From Hyphomicrobiales bacterium (GTDB lineage Bacteria > Pseudomonadota > Alphaproteobacteria > Rhizobiales > Rhizobiaceae), in the NCBI GenBank assembly GCA_900472295.1, contig UCIA01000003.1:308001-372000 (forward strand): DNA of 64,000 nt, written 5' to 3'. Under the pieces are notes generated by a model. That model was not told the origin of the DNA. It worked only from the letters and a program-made list of their open reading frames with translations, and did no database searches. Shown piece by piece: positions 53,751 to 63,011 of the stretch (its first letter is position 1; every line of letters starts with the position of its first letter). The position numbers and the translations under genes are program-made.

Positions 53751-54876
53751 AGTCTGCCATCGCCACCAGGGCCTCGGGGTCGTAGCCGAGGCGGATCGAC
53801 GTGCCGACGGGGATGTCGTCGGCGCCGAAATCATTGGTCTCGGTCACCGACAGCGGTTTTTCCAGGCCCGGTATCTCGACGATCAGATGGGTGATCTCGC
53901 CGAAATAATGGCGTTCGACCACCTTGCCGGCGACCTCGAATTTCGCCGTCGCATTGTCCCACAGGACGCGCAGCCGCTCTGGCCTTATGCCCAGCGTGGC
54001 GCTGCCGCCATTGCGCACGAAGGCCTTCGGCTTGTCGGTCCTGACGCGGCCGAAGCCCAGCGTGTCGACAACCAGCGAGGCGGTATTCTCCTCGACGATC
54101 TCGGCTTTGACGAAATTCATGCCGCCGAGGAAATCGGCAACCTGGCGGTTGACCGGCCGCTGGTAGATTTCCTTGGGCGAAGCGACCTGGGCGATCTTGC
54201 CGCCGAACATCACCGCGATCCGATCGGACATTGCGAGGGCCTCATATTGGTCGTGGGTGACCAGCACGAAGGTGATGCCGACGGCCTGCTGCAGGCGGCG
54301 CAGTTCGACCTGCATCTGCTCGCGCAGCTTCTTGTCGAGCGCCGATAGCGGCTCGTCGAGCAGCAGCACCTTGGGCCGCATCACCAGAGCGCGGGCGAGC
54401 GCCACACGCTGACGCTGGCCGCCGGAAAGCTCGGTGGCGAGGCGTTTGCCGAGGCCGGTCAGCGACACCTGCGCCAGCGCTTCCTCGACGCGGCGCTTTT
54501 CTTCCACCGCGCCCAGTCTCAGCCGTTTCAGCCCATAGGCGACGTTCTGCTCGACGTTGAGATGCGGGAAGATGGCGTAGCTCTGGAACACCATGTTGGT
54601 GGGCCGGCGGTTGGCCGGGATGCCCTCCATCGACTGGCCGCCGACCGAGATCGAACCGCTGGTCGGGTTGTCGAAACCGGCAATCATGCGCAGCAGCGTG
54701 GTCTTGCCGCAGCCGGACGGGCCAAGCAGCGAAAAGAACTCGCCTTCCCTGATCGTCAGCGTCGCGTCGTCGAGCGCCTTGAAGGCGCCGTAGCTGCGGG
54801 TGACTTTGCGGATCTCGATCATCGCCCGATCGGTTTGGGGTCGCTCAGATTGAGGCCGCTCAGACTGCTCAGGCAT
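53749..54876 (-). CDS. Amine ABC transporter ATP-binding protein (PotA-like)
   Basis: The protein has 375 residues from ATG 54876, behind GGGAGG; a longer frame from 54933 is unlikely. Walker A is GPSGCGKTT, signature LSGGQRQRVALARAL and Walker B VLLLDEPLSALD, followed by the switch THDQYEAL and a C-terminal TOBE domain (LGIRPERLRVL). This is the CUT1/PotA class. The start overlaps the permease stop. It energises import for the two PotD-like receptors. Confidence 0.93.
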   Translation of the reverse strand: MPEQSERPQSERPQTDRAMIEIRKVTRSYGAFKALDDATLTIREGEFFSLLGPSGCGKTTLLRMIAGFDNPTSGSISVGGQSMEGIPANRRPTNMVFQSYAIFPHLNVEQNVAYGLKRLRLGAVEEKRRVEEALAQVSLTGLGKRLATELSGGQRQRVALARALVMRPKVLLLDEPLSALDKKLREQMQVELRRLQQAVGITFVLVTHDQYEALAMSDRIAVMFGGKIAQVASPKEIYQRPVNRQVADFLGGMNFVKAEIVEENTASLVVDTLGFGRVRTDKPKAFVRNGGSATLGIRPERLRVLWDNATAKFEVAGKVVERHYFGEITHLIVEIPGLEKPLSVTETNDFGADDIPVGTSIRLGYDPEALVAMAD

Positions 54877-55693
54877 AGAGGCCTCCCTCATTCTGGGTGC
54901 GCCTGGCCGCACGGCGGCGCAGAATTTCGGCAACAGTCATCAGGACAAAGGAAGCAACCAGCAGCAGCGTGCCCAGCGCCAGCACGCCCGGCAGCTTGGC
55001 AGCAAAACGCAGCTGGCCCCAGATATAGATCGGCAGCGTCGTCTCGGTACCGGTCAGGAAGAAGGCGATGACGAACTCGTCGAGCGAAATGGTGAAGCAG
55101 ACCAGCAGGCTGGAGATGATCGCCGGCGCCACCATCGGCAGCGTCACCCGCCGGAAGGTGCCGAAGGCGCTCTCGCCGAGATCGGCGGAGGCTTCTTCGA
55201 GGCTGCGGTCGAAGCCCTCGAAGCCGGCGGTCAGCACTGTCATCGAATAGGGAATGCAGATCAGGACATGGCCGAGCACGACGGTGAACAGCGAGAGGCT
55301 GAGGCCCAGCTGCAACATGACCAGCAGCATCGAGATGGCGAGGATGATTTCCGGCAGCACCAGCGGCGCCATGATCAGGCCGTTGATGGTGCGGCGGCCG
55401 GGATAGCGGTAGCGGGTGATCGAACGGGCAGCGAGAATGCCCAGCAGCGTCGCCAGCACAGATGCCGAGATACCGACGATCAGGCTGTTCCAGGCGGCGT
55501 CGAGCAGGGCCGGTGTCTTCGGCAGGTCTTGGTACCATTTCAGCGTATAGCCGGTGAGGGGAAATTTCGGCGTCGGCGCGGTGTTGATCGAGAAAATCGG
55601 CAGGAAGATCACGGGCAGATAGAGAAAGACGATGTAGAGGAAGGCGTAGACGGTCAGCCAGCCGCCGGAAAAGAAACGCCGCATCGCCGTCAT
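54869..55693 (-). CDS. Amine ABC transporter permease (PotC/PotI-like)
   Basis: The protein has 274 residues from ATG 55693, which overlaps the previous stop (ATGA). A longer frame into the upstream permease is rejected. About six membrane segments are visible, beginning WLTVYAFLYIVFLYLPVIFL. The coupling loop is EEASADLGESAFGTFRRVTL. It is the second channel subunit. The end overlaps the ATPase start. Confidence 0.92.
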   Translation of the reverse strand: MTAMRRFFSGGWLTVYAFLYIVFLYLPVIFLPIFSINTAPTPKFPLTGYTLKWYQDLPKTPALLDAAWNSLIVGISASVLATLLGILAARSITRYRYPGRRTINGLIMAPLVLPEIILAISMLLVMLQLGLSLSLFTVVLGHVLICIPYSMTVLTAGFEGFDRSLEEASADLGESAFGTFRRVTLPMVAPAIISSLLVCFTISLDEFVIAFFLTGTETTLPIYIWGQLRFAAKLPGVLALGTLLLVASFVLMTVAEILRRRAARRTQNEGGLYA

Positions 55694-56607
55694 CGCGCCA
55701 ACCTCTGCAATGCGCGGATGATCAGCACCGTGGCGCCCGCCATCAGCGAGACGACCAGCATAGTGGTGACGGACAATGCCGCGCCCAGCGGCCAGTTCGA
55801 TGCTTTGCCGAACTGCGCCTGGATGGCGTTGGCGATCATGACGCCGTCCTTGCCGCCGACCAGCTTCGGGGTGACATAGTCGCCGACGGTCGGGATCATG
55901 ACGATGAGTGCGGCTGACAGGACGCCCGGCGCCGACAGCGGCAGCGTCACGCGCAGGAAGGAGCGCAACGGGCCGTCGCCGAGATCGGTGGCGGCCTCGA
56001 CCAGAGTGCGGTCGACCTTCTCCAGCGAAACGAAGATCGGCAGGATGGCGAAGGCCGCCCAGGCGTGCGTCAGCGTGATGATGACGGCGCTGGAATTGTA
56101 GAGCAGCGCGGTCGACGGCTCGTCGATGATGCCGAGGCCCATCAGGCCGGAATTGAGCACGCCGTTGTAGCCGAGGATCACCTTCCACGACATCACGCGC
56201 AGCAGGTAGCTGGTCCAGAACGGGATGGTGATCAGGAACAGCCACAGGCTCTTGTGGCGGCCGCCGTGGAACGAGATGAAATAGGCGATGGGATAGGCGA
56301 GGATGACGGTGAAGAAGCTCACCGTGAGCGATATGTAAAGCGAGCGCCAGAGCAGATCGCGGTAGATCGGTTCGGTCAGCGCGATGCGATAATTCTCCAG
56401 CGTGAAAGTGTGGTCGGTGGTGAGGTAGTCCTGCGTCCAGAAGGAGTGGGCGAAGACCACCAGGATCGGCAGCACCAGCAGGATCAAAGCGTAGAGGAAA
56501 GTCGGGCTGATCAGGGCAAAGCCCTGGACGGATTCGGACTGCAGAAGGGCGTTTCGCCTGGCCCGCGTCATGCCGAACACGGGCTGCCCTTCGGCAGCTG
56601 CCGTCAT
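55690..56607 (-). CDS. Amine ABC transporter permease (PotB/PotH-like)
   Basis: The protein has 305 residues from ATG 56607, with GGAG seven bases upstream; the frame continues to 56658 without a better start. Six membrane segments begin FLYALILLVLPILVVFAHSF. The coupling loop is VEAATDLGDGPLRSFLRVTL. It heads the minus-strand transporter operon, 204 bp from operator site B. Confidence 0.92.
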   Translation of the reverse strand: MTAAAEGQPVFGMTRARRNALLQSESVQGFALISPTFLYALILLVLPILVVFAHSFWTQDYLTTDHTFTLENYRIALTEPIYRDLLWRSLYISLTVSFFTVILAYPIAYFISFHGGRHKSLWLFLITIPFWTSYLLRVMSWKVILGYNGVLNSGLMGLGIIDEPSTALLYNSSAVIITLTHAWAAFAILPIFVSLEKVDRTLVEAATDLGDGPLRSFLRVTLPLSAPGVLSAALIVMIPTVGDYVTPKLVGGKDGVMIANAIQAQFGKASNWPLGAALSVTTMLVVSLMAGATVLIIRALQRLAR

Positions 56608-56810
56608 TGCAGCGCTCCGGGTGTGATCGCGGTTGCTGGCTTTCGAGCCATGCGGCATCCCATTGCTAGCGCCGGCGGCTTGTTCCCTTTTTCGGAGCGC
56701 GGTCGGATGCGGGGATCCGTCTTTTGCCGATAGCGCTCCATGCTTGCCGGCTTTCTTTCATCATGAACGCATCCGCCAATTGAAATCAAGCGCTATTTCT
56801 GCAATATTGA

Positions 56811-56826
56811 TTGAACGGACATTCAA
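56811..56826. promoter_or_regulatory. Shared amine-regulon operator, site B
   Basis: TTGAACGGACATTCAA, in the 301-bp divergent region between the transporter operon and the aminotransferase gene. The rest of 56608-56908 shows no gene. Confidence 0.82.
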
Positions 56827-56908
56827 AATGAAGTGAAGAAAGCCGGCTTTTCCGGCGCTTGCGCTTCGTTGTGGGCCCGTCGAAAATTATGCTCAGACAT
56901 GCGAGGCG

Positions 56909-58324
56909 ATGATGGCGGCTGCAAGAGACCTACGAGCGATGGAAATGGCCGGCGATGACGATGCGGTCGAGCTCGCCAAGCGTCATCTGGTCCAGCCCTG
57001 GCCCTATGCCGGTTCGGTCGGCAATGAAGCGCGCGCGCTGATCGGCGAGGGTGACGGCATCTACATCACCGATGTCACAGGCAAGCGGCTGATCGACGGT
57101 CCCGCCGGCATGTGGTGCATCAATATCGGCCACCGCCGCGAGGAGCTGGCCAAGGTGATGTACGACCAGGCGATGATGCTGTCCTATAACACGCCCTGGT
57201 ACACGATGAACGCGCCGTCGGCCGAGCTTGCCAAGCGCATCGCCGACCATGCGCCGGGCGATCTCAGCCACACCTTCTTCACCACCGGCGGCTCCTCGGC
57301 CGTCGAGACGGCGCTGCGTTTCATGCAGTTCTACAACAATGTGCGAGGGCGGCCGGAAAAGAAGCTGATCCTCAGCCGCGGCGGCGCCTATCACGGCTCG
57401 ACCTATCTGTCGGCCTCGCTCAATGGCCGGCCGCGCGACCGCGACTGGATGGACGGTGCCGACGAGCTGGTCGTGAAACTGTCTTCGCCCGATCCGTTCC
57501 GGCGGCCGAAAGGCATGGATATCGCTGCCTTCTGCGATTTCCTCGTCGACCAGTTTCGCGACACCGTCGCCCGCGTCGGTGCCGACAAGATCGGCGCTTT
57601 TGTCGGCGAGCCGGTGCAGGCATCGGGCGGCGTCATCATTCCGCCGGACGGCTATCTCAAGCGCATCCGCGAGATCTGCCGCGAGAACGATATTCTCTAT
57701 GTCTCCGACGAAGTGGTGACCGGTTTCGGACGGCTCGGCCATGTCTTTGCCTCCGGCGACGTCTTCGGCATCGACCCCGACATGATCACCTTCGCCAAGG
57801 GTGTCACATCAGGCTATTTCCCGCTTGGCGGCGTCATCATGTCGGAGCGGCTGCTTCAGGAAATGCGCCGCTCCAACCATCCCGACGCGATGTTCGGCCA
57901 TGGCCTGACCTACACCAGCCATCCGATCGGCTGCGCGGTGGCGCTGAAGAACCTCGACATCCTCGAAGACAGCGTGCTTGCCCACACGCGCGAGGTCGCG
58001 CCCTATTTCCAGGCGCAGCTGAAGACGCTGGAAGAATTGCCGCTGGTCGGCGAAGTGCGCGGCATGGGCCTGATGGGCTGCGTCGAATGCGTCGCCGACC
58101 GCGAAAGCAAGGATCCGCTGCAGCTCGACAAGGATGTCGGCAAACGCATCGACGCGCATTGCCACGAGCTTGGCCTGCTGGTGCGGCCGCTGATCAACAT
58201 GTGCGTGATGTCGCCGCCGCTGATCATTTCGCGCGAGCAGATCGACGACATGGTGGCGATCCTGCGCGAGGGCATTTCGCGCACGATGGATGATCTAAGG
58301 AAAGAGGGCGTGTGGCAGGGGTGA
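56909..58324 (+). CDS. Class III aminotransferase (omega-amine:pyruvate type)
   Basis: The protein has 471 residues; ATGs at 56909 and 56912 are adjacent, with GAGG upstream. PLP-fold features are FFTTGGSSAVETALRFMQFY, SRGGAYHGSTYLSASLNG, the aspartate in LYVSDEVVTGFGR and the Schiff-base lysine in TFAKGVTSGYFPLGG. It belongs with putrescine/beta-alanine-type omega aminotransferases that pass an amino group from a terminal amine to pyruvate. It is the plus-strand partner of operator site B. Confidence 0.9.
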   Translation: MMAAARDLRAMEMAGDDDAVELAKRHLVQPWPYAGSVGNEARALIGEGDGIYITDVTGKRLIDGPAGMWCINIGHRREELAKVMYDQAMMLSYNTPWYTMNAPSAELAKRIADHAPGDLSHTFFTTGGSSAVETALRFMQFYNNVRGRPEKKLILSRGGAYHGSTYLSASLNGRPRDRDWMDGADELVVKLSSPDPFRRPKGMDIAAFCDFLVDQFRDTVARVGADKIGAFVGEPVQASGGVIIPPDGYLKRIREICRENDILYVSDEVVTGFGRLGHVFASGDVFGIDPDMITFAKGVTSGYFPLGGVIMSERLLQEMRRSNHPDAMFGHGLTYTSHPIGCAVALKNLDILEDSVLAHTREVAPYFQAQLKTLEELPLVGEVRGMGLMGCVECVADRESKDPLQLDKDVGKRIDAHCHELGLLVRPLINMCVMSPPLIISREQIDDMVAILREGISRTMDDLRKEGVWQG

Positions 58325-58331
58325 TAGCGTT

Positions 58332-58507
58332 CCTCGCCCCGTTCTACGGGGAGAGGATGCCGGCAGGCAGGTGAGGGGCGGCGCCGGCTTGCGAGATTTT
58401 GGTGCAGGCGCTTGCCGAGGTCAGGGTTCCGCAACCAATAGCGAGATGATGGCGCTGCCCCTCATCCGCCCTTCGGGCACCTTCTCCCCGTGAAACGGGG
58501 AGAAGGG
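58332..58507. repeat. Inverted-repeat intergenic element between aminotransferase and Rieske genes
   Basis: CGCCCC...GGGGAGAGG at the left end and CTTCTCCCC...GGGGAGAAG at the right end, with GGTGAGGGGCGGC mirrored by GCCCCTCATCCGCC. It has the same architecture as 829-1033 and probably terminates both convergent genes. Confidence 0.75.
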
Positions 58508-58515
58508 AAAAAGCC

Positions 58516-59718
58516 CTACACCTGCGAGCGCATGGCGTCGTTGAGGTTCCACATGTCCTTCTCCTCCGGCGCCGTCTCCAGGCCCAGCACCGGGATCTGC
58601 TTGCGCAGATGGTCGTGGTGGGTGCGCACGCCATATTCGAGGTCGGAGAGATAAAATCCCTCGAAGGCCTCCGAGATCATGGATTCGTTCGACCACACGG
58701 AAAGCTGCACGTCCTCGTTCATGGTGTCGCGGTCGATGCGGTAGGCGAGATAGCGCGCGGCCGCCTGTTCCCGCGTCTCGTCGGGATAGCGATAGACCGC
58801 GCCGCGCAGCAGCGTCTCGCCGGTCGACAGCGGGAACTCCTGATAGAACTGCACCGATTCCGGCATGATCGACAGCGCGTTGTTGGGGAAGATGCCGTAG
58901 TAGATCCAGGCCCTGCGCAGATGCTCCGGCAGATGCGACGCGTCGGGCTTGAGCTTGATGTATTCGCGCACGCTCCAGCGCCGGCCGGCATGCGGGTTGT
59001 AGCTGGCGAAGGAGCGCGACACGCCGTTGATGAATGGTTCGTCGAAATAGGTCGCGCCATAGAGGTCCTGCAGCGCCGGATGCGCCATGGCGACGTGATA
59101 GCCTTCATTGTCGACGTCGCGCACCGACTTCCAGTTGACCGGCGTCTTCTGTGTCCAGATGCCCCAGGCCGGCACCATCTCGGCGACATTGTAGTGCGCC
59201 ATCTCGGCCTCGATCGGCTTCAGGAGCTCAGCCACCGAAGGCTGGGGGCCGCCCTTGCGGAAGCGGATGAAGATAAAACCCATCCAGATTTCGAGGTCGA
59301 GCGGCATCAGGCCGAACTCGGTCTTGTCGAGCTCTGGGAAGGAGCGCGGACGGGCAGCACCGCGCAGCGTGCCGTCGAGATTGTAGACCCAGCCATGGAA
59401 CGGGCAGACGAGCGCGTTCTTGCAGGTGCCCTGGCTGTCGGCGACGACGCGGCTGCCGCGATGGCGGCACATATTGTTGAAGGCGCGCACGACGCCGTCC
59501 TTGCCGCGCACGATCAGCGCCCGTTCGCCGACCACGTCCATGGTCAGATAGTCGCCGGCGTTCGGCACGTCGGAGATATGGCCGACGATCTGCCAATGGT
59601 TGCGGAAGACGTATTCCTTCTCGAGTTCGAGAAGCGCGTTGGAGTGGTAACTCCAGCCCGGCAGGCCCCGCCGGTCCCAATCATTGGGGATCGCCACGTC
59701 ACGGAGGTGCGGGTTCAT
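58516..59718 (-). CDS. Rieske non-haem iron oxygenase, alpha subunit
   Basis: The protein has 400 residues from ATG 59718 (AAGAAGAG upstream; ATG 59724 lies too close to it). The Rieske [2Fe-2S] site is CRHRG with CPFHGW 17 residues on. The mononuclear iron site has NEGYHVAMAH. The size and the class fit GbcA/CntA/Stc2-like enzymes that oxidatively demethylate quaternary amines. The reductase partner is not in the window. Operator site C lies 18 bp upstream, and the longer reading frame would cross it. Confidence 0.92.
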   Translation of the reverse strand: MNPHLRDVAIPNDWDRRGLPGWSYHSNALLELEKEYVFRNHWQIVGHISDVPNAGDYLTMDVVGERALIVRGKDGVVRAFNNMCRHRGSRVVADSQGTCKNALVCPFHGWVYNLDGTLRGAARPRSFPELDKTEFGLMPLDLEIWMGFIFIRFRKGGPQPSVAELLKPIEAEMAHYNVAEMVPAWGIWTQKTPVNWKSVRDVDNEGYHVAMAHPALQDLYGATYFDEPFINGVSRSFASYNPHAGRRWSVREYIKLKPDASHLPEHLRRAWIYYGIFPNNALSIMPESVQFYQEFPLSTGETLLRGAVYRYPDETREQAAARYLAYRIDRDTMNEDVQLSVWSNESMISEAFEGFYLSDLEYGVRTHHDHLRKQIPVLGLETAPEEKDMWNLNDAMRSQV

Positions 59719-59735
59719 AAACATCTCTTCTTTTA

Positions 59736-59751
59736 TTGAATACTCATTCAA
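59736..59751. promoter_or_regulatory. Shared amine-regulon operator, site C
   Basis: TTGAATACTCATTCAA inside a longer dyad, TTTTATTGAAT-ACTC-ATTCAATAAAA (59731-59756). It overlaps the expected promoter of the Rieske gene. The rest of 59719-60224 has no convincing gene; a 12-bp palindrome TTTCTTAAGAAA lies at 60197-60208. Confidence 0.85.
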
Positions 59752-60224
59752 TAAAACCATATTTTTCATTGAAATGCAATGGCTTGTGGAAAACAGGAAT
59801 TTTCCTTGCGGTGTAACGAGATCGACCTGAAGCCAGAAAATCCCGGAAAATCCTGATGTTAACCAGGGTCGTGAAATCGCTGTTCGGCATGCGGATTCGG
59901 TTGCTTCGAGCCGGCAAAAACAGCTCCGCACCAAGGCAAAAAATACCTGCCGTGCGCAAATCCGATCCACAGTGTGAGCTTGTTCATAGTCCGGCCGGCA
60001 GGAAGCAGGCTTTGCTGCGTTCACGGCCCGCCTGTCGTCAACGTTTTGATTGCGCGCATGAAACAGCTCCGCAAACGCACCCTGCCGTCGGCACATGACC
60101 GGATTTGCCCGGATATGCCCGAGTTCCTTGTTTCAAACCTGTTACGCGGGCGAGCCAAATGCATCATTCGCCCGTTACCAGGCGCGTTTAAGTTCGTTTC
60201 TTAAGAAAGCGAAGGGGAGCAACG

Positions 60225-60605
60225 ATGTCTGCGAAAGTCGAAACCGCCAGCAACCAACGGCATGCCAAACTTGCGCTGCGCAAGCGCGCCAATGAACATC
60301 CGGTGGTGATGTTCTCGATGCTGGGCGCCTGCGCTCTCGCCGTCATGTTCCTGATGCCGGCTTCCGGTCCTGCCTTCGCTTCACTCAATCCGCCCGCCAA
60401 TGTCGTTGAGGGCGCGCCGACCACCATCAAGACCGCCCGGCTGCCCGAGCCGGAGATCGATTTCGCCTGCAAGGGCCAGGCCTGGGGCGCCGAGAGCGCG
60501 GAGTGCCTGCGCGTCATCGCCGCCCAGTCCGGTGTGCACAAGGAGCGCGCCATTCGCATGATCGCCAACGCCGCGCCGCTGGCCACGACACCCAACGTTT
60601 TCTGA
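60225..60605 (+). CDS. Small membrane-anchored hypothetical protein
   Basis: The protein has 126 residues, behind GAAGGGGAGCAACG. A basic N-terminus (about 25 residues) is followed by one membrane segment, VVMFSMLGACALAVMFLMP. The rest is periplasmic, with two cysteines in FACKGQAWGAESAECLRVI and a helix HKERAIRMIANAAP. No family is recognised. A rho-independent terminator follows. Confidence 0.75.
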   Translation: MSAKVETASNQRHAKLALRKRANEHPVVMFSMLGACALAVMFLMPASGPAFASLNPPANVVEGAPTTIKTARLPEPEIDFACKGQAWGAESAECLRVIAAQSGVHKERAIRMIANAAPLATTPNVF

Positions 60606-60638
60606 ACCTCCCGAGCGCTTCCTCCCGCGCTCCTTCTT

Positions 60639-60675
60639 GGCTCCCGCGGCTTAGCCCGCCGGGAGCCTCTTTTTT
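60639..60675 (+). terminator. Rho-independent terminator after the 60225 gene
   Basis: The stem GGCTCCCG / CGGGAGCC is followed by TCTTTTTT. Confidence 0.88.
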
Positions 60676-60820
60676 AGGGCCTATCGATATTCGGGTGAGG
60701 CCGGCCTGCGAATGGAGGTTCCCTGCGCTTCCGGTGCTCGCGTACTTCAAGTACGCTCCGCTCCGGTTCTCGGGAGCCACCATTCTCGACTCGGCCTGAC
60801 CCGAATCTCAATAGGCCCTA
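60675..60820. repeat. 145-bp inverted-repeat element
   Basis: The ends TAGGGCCTAT and ATAGGCCCTA, then ATTCGGGT and ACCCGAAT, are inverted copies. The centre has GTACTTCAAGTAC. It has no coding potential and looks like a dispersed palindromic unit or MITE-like remnant. Confidence 0.75.
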
Positions 60821-60839
60821 CGTGGGTGCTCCAAAAAAC

Positions 60840-62939
60840 TTAGCCGGCTGCTGCGACCTGGTCGGCGATTGCGGAGAGGACACCGCGGACGTCGAGCGTC
60901 GAGAACGGCTTTTCCAGGATCTGGGGACGTTGCTGCGCCGGCAGGGCTTCGATCTCGGCCTTGGCGCCGATCAGGTCGCCGGTCACCAGCACGAAGCGTT
61001 TGGCGAGCGCCGATTTCTCGGCCAGCAGCTCGCGGTAGATGGCAATGCCTGATGTGCCTGGCATGCGCAGGTCGGAAAAGACGATGTCGGGCGGCATATG
61101 GCCGCTTAGGGTCTCGGCCGCCGATGTCCAGACCGGCACGATCCGCGACTTGATGCCCATCAATTCCAGTATGTCGGAGAGCGAACCGGCGACGTCGGGC
61201 TCGTCGTCGATGATCAGCGCGTGGCGCAAGCCGCTGGAACGGGCCGGACTGTCGCCGACGGCGGCCGCGCCGCCGGTGATCACCGGCAGATGGACGACGA
61301 AGCGTGCGCCGCGCGGCAGCACTTCCTCGAACCAGACATTGCCATTGTGCCGTTCGATGATCGACTTCGAGATCGACAGGCCGATGCCGGTGCCGACGCC
61401 GACCGGTTTGGTGGTGAAATAGGATTCGAAGATGCGGCCGCGGATCGCCTCCGGAATGCCCGGTCCATTGTCCTCGACCGAAAAGCCGGGATTGCCGCGG
61501 TCGCTGCGAAATGTCCTGACCTTGATCAGCCGGTCGCCGCCAATGCCGGCCAATGCGTGCTGCGAGTTGATCAGGAAATTGGCGGCCACCTGCGTCACAT
61601 GGTCGGCATCGGCCATCGCCAGCAGCGGGCCGGGCGCGAAATCGGTGTCGATGATGATGCCGCTCGAGCGCGCGCCATAGGCGGTCACTTCGAGTGCGGC
61701 GCGGATCACCTGGTTGAGATCGGTCTCGGCCTGGGCCGCCGGATGCAGGCGCACCATCGACAGGAAGCTCTTGACGATACGGCCGCAACGCTCGGCCGCC
61801 GCGCGCACTTTTTCGGCGCGCACCTTGGTCTGCGGGTCGGTGGCGAATTCATGCAGCAGCGTCGACTGCGCGACGACCACGGCGAGCGGATTGTTGAGCT
61901 CGTGCGAAACGCCGGCGAGCAGCGAACCCATCGCCGCCATCTTCTCGTTCTGGTGCAGTTTCTCGCGCTGGCGGTTGATCTCCTCTTCGGCCCGCAATTT
62001 GTCGCGCAGGTCGCGGATCGAGCCGAAGATAAGGTGGCGGTCGGCGACCCGCATCTCGGTCGCCGTCAGCTCGATGGGAAACACCTCGCCGGCGGCATTC
62101 TGGGTCACGGTCTCCAGCCGCTGGCCGACCATCGGCGCGCCGCGGCCGGACATGTATTCGGCGCCCGAGACATAGCCCTTGCGGTAATATTCCGGCACCA
62201 CCGTGTCGAGCAGGTCCTTGCCGAGTATGTCGCTGCGCTGGAAGCCGAACATCTTTTCGGCGGCCGGATTGAATTCGATGATCGATCCGGTCTCGTCGAT
62301 GACGATGATGGCGTCGAGCGAGGCCTGCAGCATGGTGCGGCGGATGACTTCGCTGGCATGGGCATCGGACGGCGAGTGCTCGATGGCATCGCCGATGGCG
62401 AGCGCGATGATGTGCATCGTCGCCTCTTCCTCCTCGGTCCATTCGCGCTCGTTGACGCAGTCATTGATCGCAAACGTGCCCCACAGATGGCCGTGGGCGA
62501 ACACCGACACAGACAGGAACGACTTGATGTGCTGCTTTTCGAAATCGGTCCTGAGGAAACCGTCGAGATTGCGCGTGTGGCCGGCGAAGATCTTGCCTTG
62601 CCGCTCGTCCTCCCCGATTCGCTCCAGCAGCGGATCGTTATCGACGATCGACTGCATGATCACTGTCGGCGATGCCAGTTCGCCGCCGAAGCGAGGGTCG
62701 ATCCAATAGGCGGCGACCGACTGGGCAAAGCCCTGGCCGGGCAATTCGCGCAGCCGAAACAGGATGCCGCGCTGGCAATTCATGGCGCTGCACAATGTTT
62801 CGAGGATGGTTTCCATCTCGCGCTGCCAGTCGCCGGCTTCGCGCAGCCGGCGAACGACGCGCACGGCCGTCATCGCGGCGCTCTGGCGAACGCCTTGCGG
62901 GTCCATGCGTGGTGCTGGTTCAGCGGTCATGTCAGCCAT
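60840..62939 (-). CDS. GAF-PAS hybrid histidine kinase with C-terminal receiver
   Basis: The protein has 699 residues from ATG 62939; the frame is open to 63002. A GAF domain covers about 35-205 (METILETLCSAMNCQRGILF). A PAS domain covers about 210-335 (LDAIIVIDETGSIIEFNPAA). The phospho-acceptor is in SLLAGVSHELNNPLAVV. The ATPase has NFLINSQHAL, DNGPGIPE and GTGIGLSIS. The receiver has LIIDDEPDVAGSL with the aspartate in IVFSDLRMPGTSG and the lysine in LEKPFS. There are no membrane segments. It is a soluble NtrB-like hybrid kinase. The response regulator gene is 114 bp upstream on the same strand and probably its partner. Confidence 0.9.
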   Translation of the reverse strand: MADMTAEPAPRMDPQGVRQSAAMTAVRVVRRLREAGDWQREMETILETLCSAMNCQRGILFRLRELPGQGFAQSVAAYWIDPRFGGELASPTVIMQSIVDNDPLLERIGEDERQGKIFAGHTRNLDGFLRTDFEKQHIKSFLSVSVFAHGHLWGTFAINDCVNEREWTEEEEATMHIIALAIGDAIEHSPSDAHASEVIRRTMLQASLDAIIVIDETGSIIEFNPAAEKMFGFQRSDILGKDLLDTVVPEYYRKGYVSGAEYMSGRGAPMVGQRLETVTQNAAGEVFPIELTATEMRVADRHLIFGSIRDLRDKLRAEEEINRQREKLHQNEKMAAMGSLLAGVSHELNNPLAVVVAQSTLLHEFATDPQTKVRAEKVRAAAERCGRIVKSFLSMVRLHPAAQAETDLNQVIRAALEVTAYGARSSGIIIDTDFAPGPLLAMADADHVTQVAANFLINSQHALAGIGGDRLIKVRTFRSDRGNPGFSVEDNGPGIPEAIRGRIFESYFTTKPVGVGTGIGLSISKSIIERHNGNVWFEEVLPRGARFVVHLPVITGGAAAVGDSPARSSGLRHALIIDDEPDVAGSLSDILELMGIKSRIVPVWTSAAETLSGHMPPDIVFSDLRMPGTSGIAIYRELLAEKSALAKRFVLVTGDLIGAKAEIEALPAQQRPQILEKPFSTLDVRGVLSAIADQVAAAG

Positions 62940-63011
62940 CAGTAGAGGGCCGTCGGAAAAGACGGCTATGGAGCATTTCACAAAAAAGGTGAAACGCTCC
63001 ATTGTTTCAAT

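Noticed and set aside
59856..60204. Frames between the Rieske gene and 60225
   Set aside because: They are rich in R, C and Q without domain or ribosome-binding site; this stretch looks like a promoter region.
61221..62945. 574-codon plus-strand frame opposite the hybrid kinase at 60840
   Set aside because: Antisense shadow without domains; the minus strand encodes GAF, PAS, kinase and receiver motifs.
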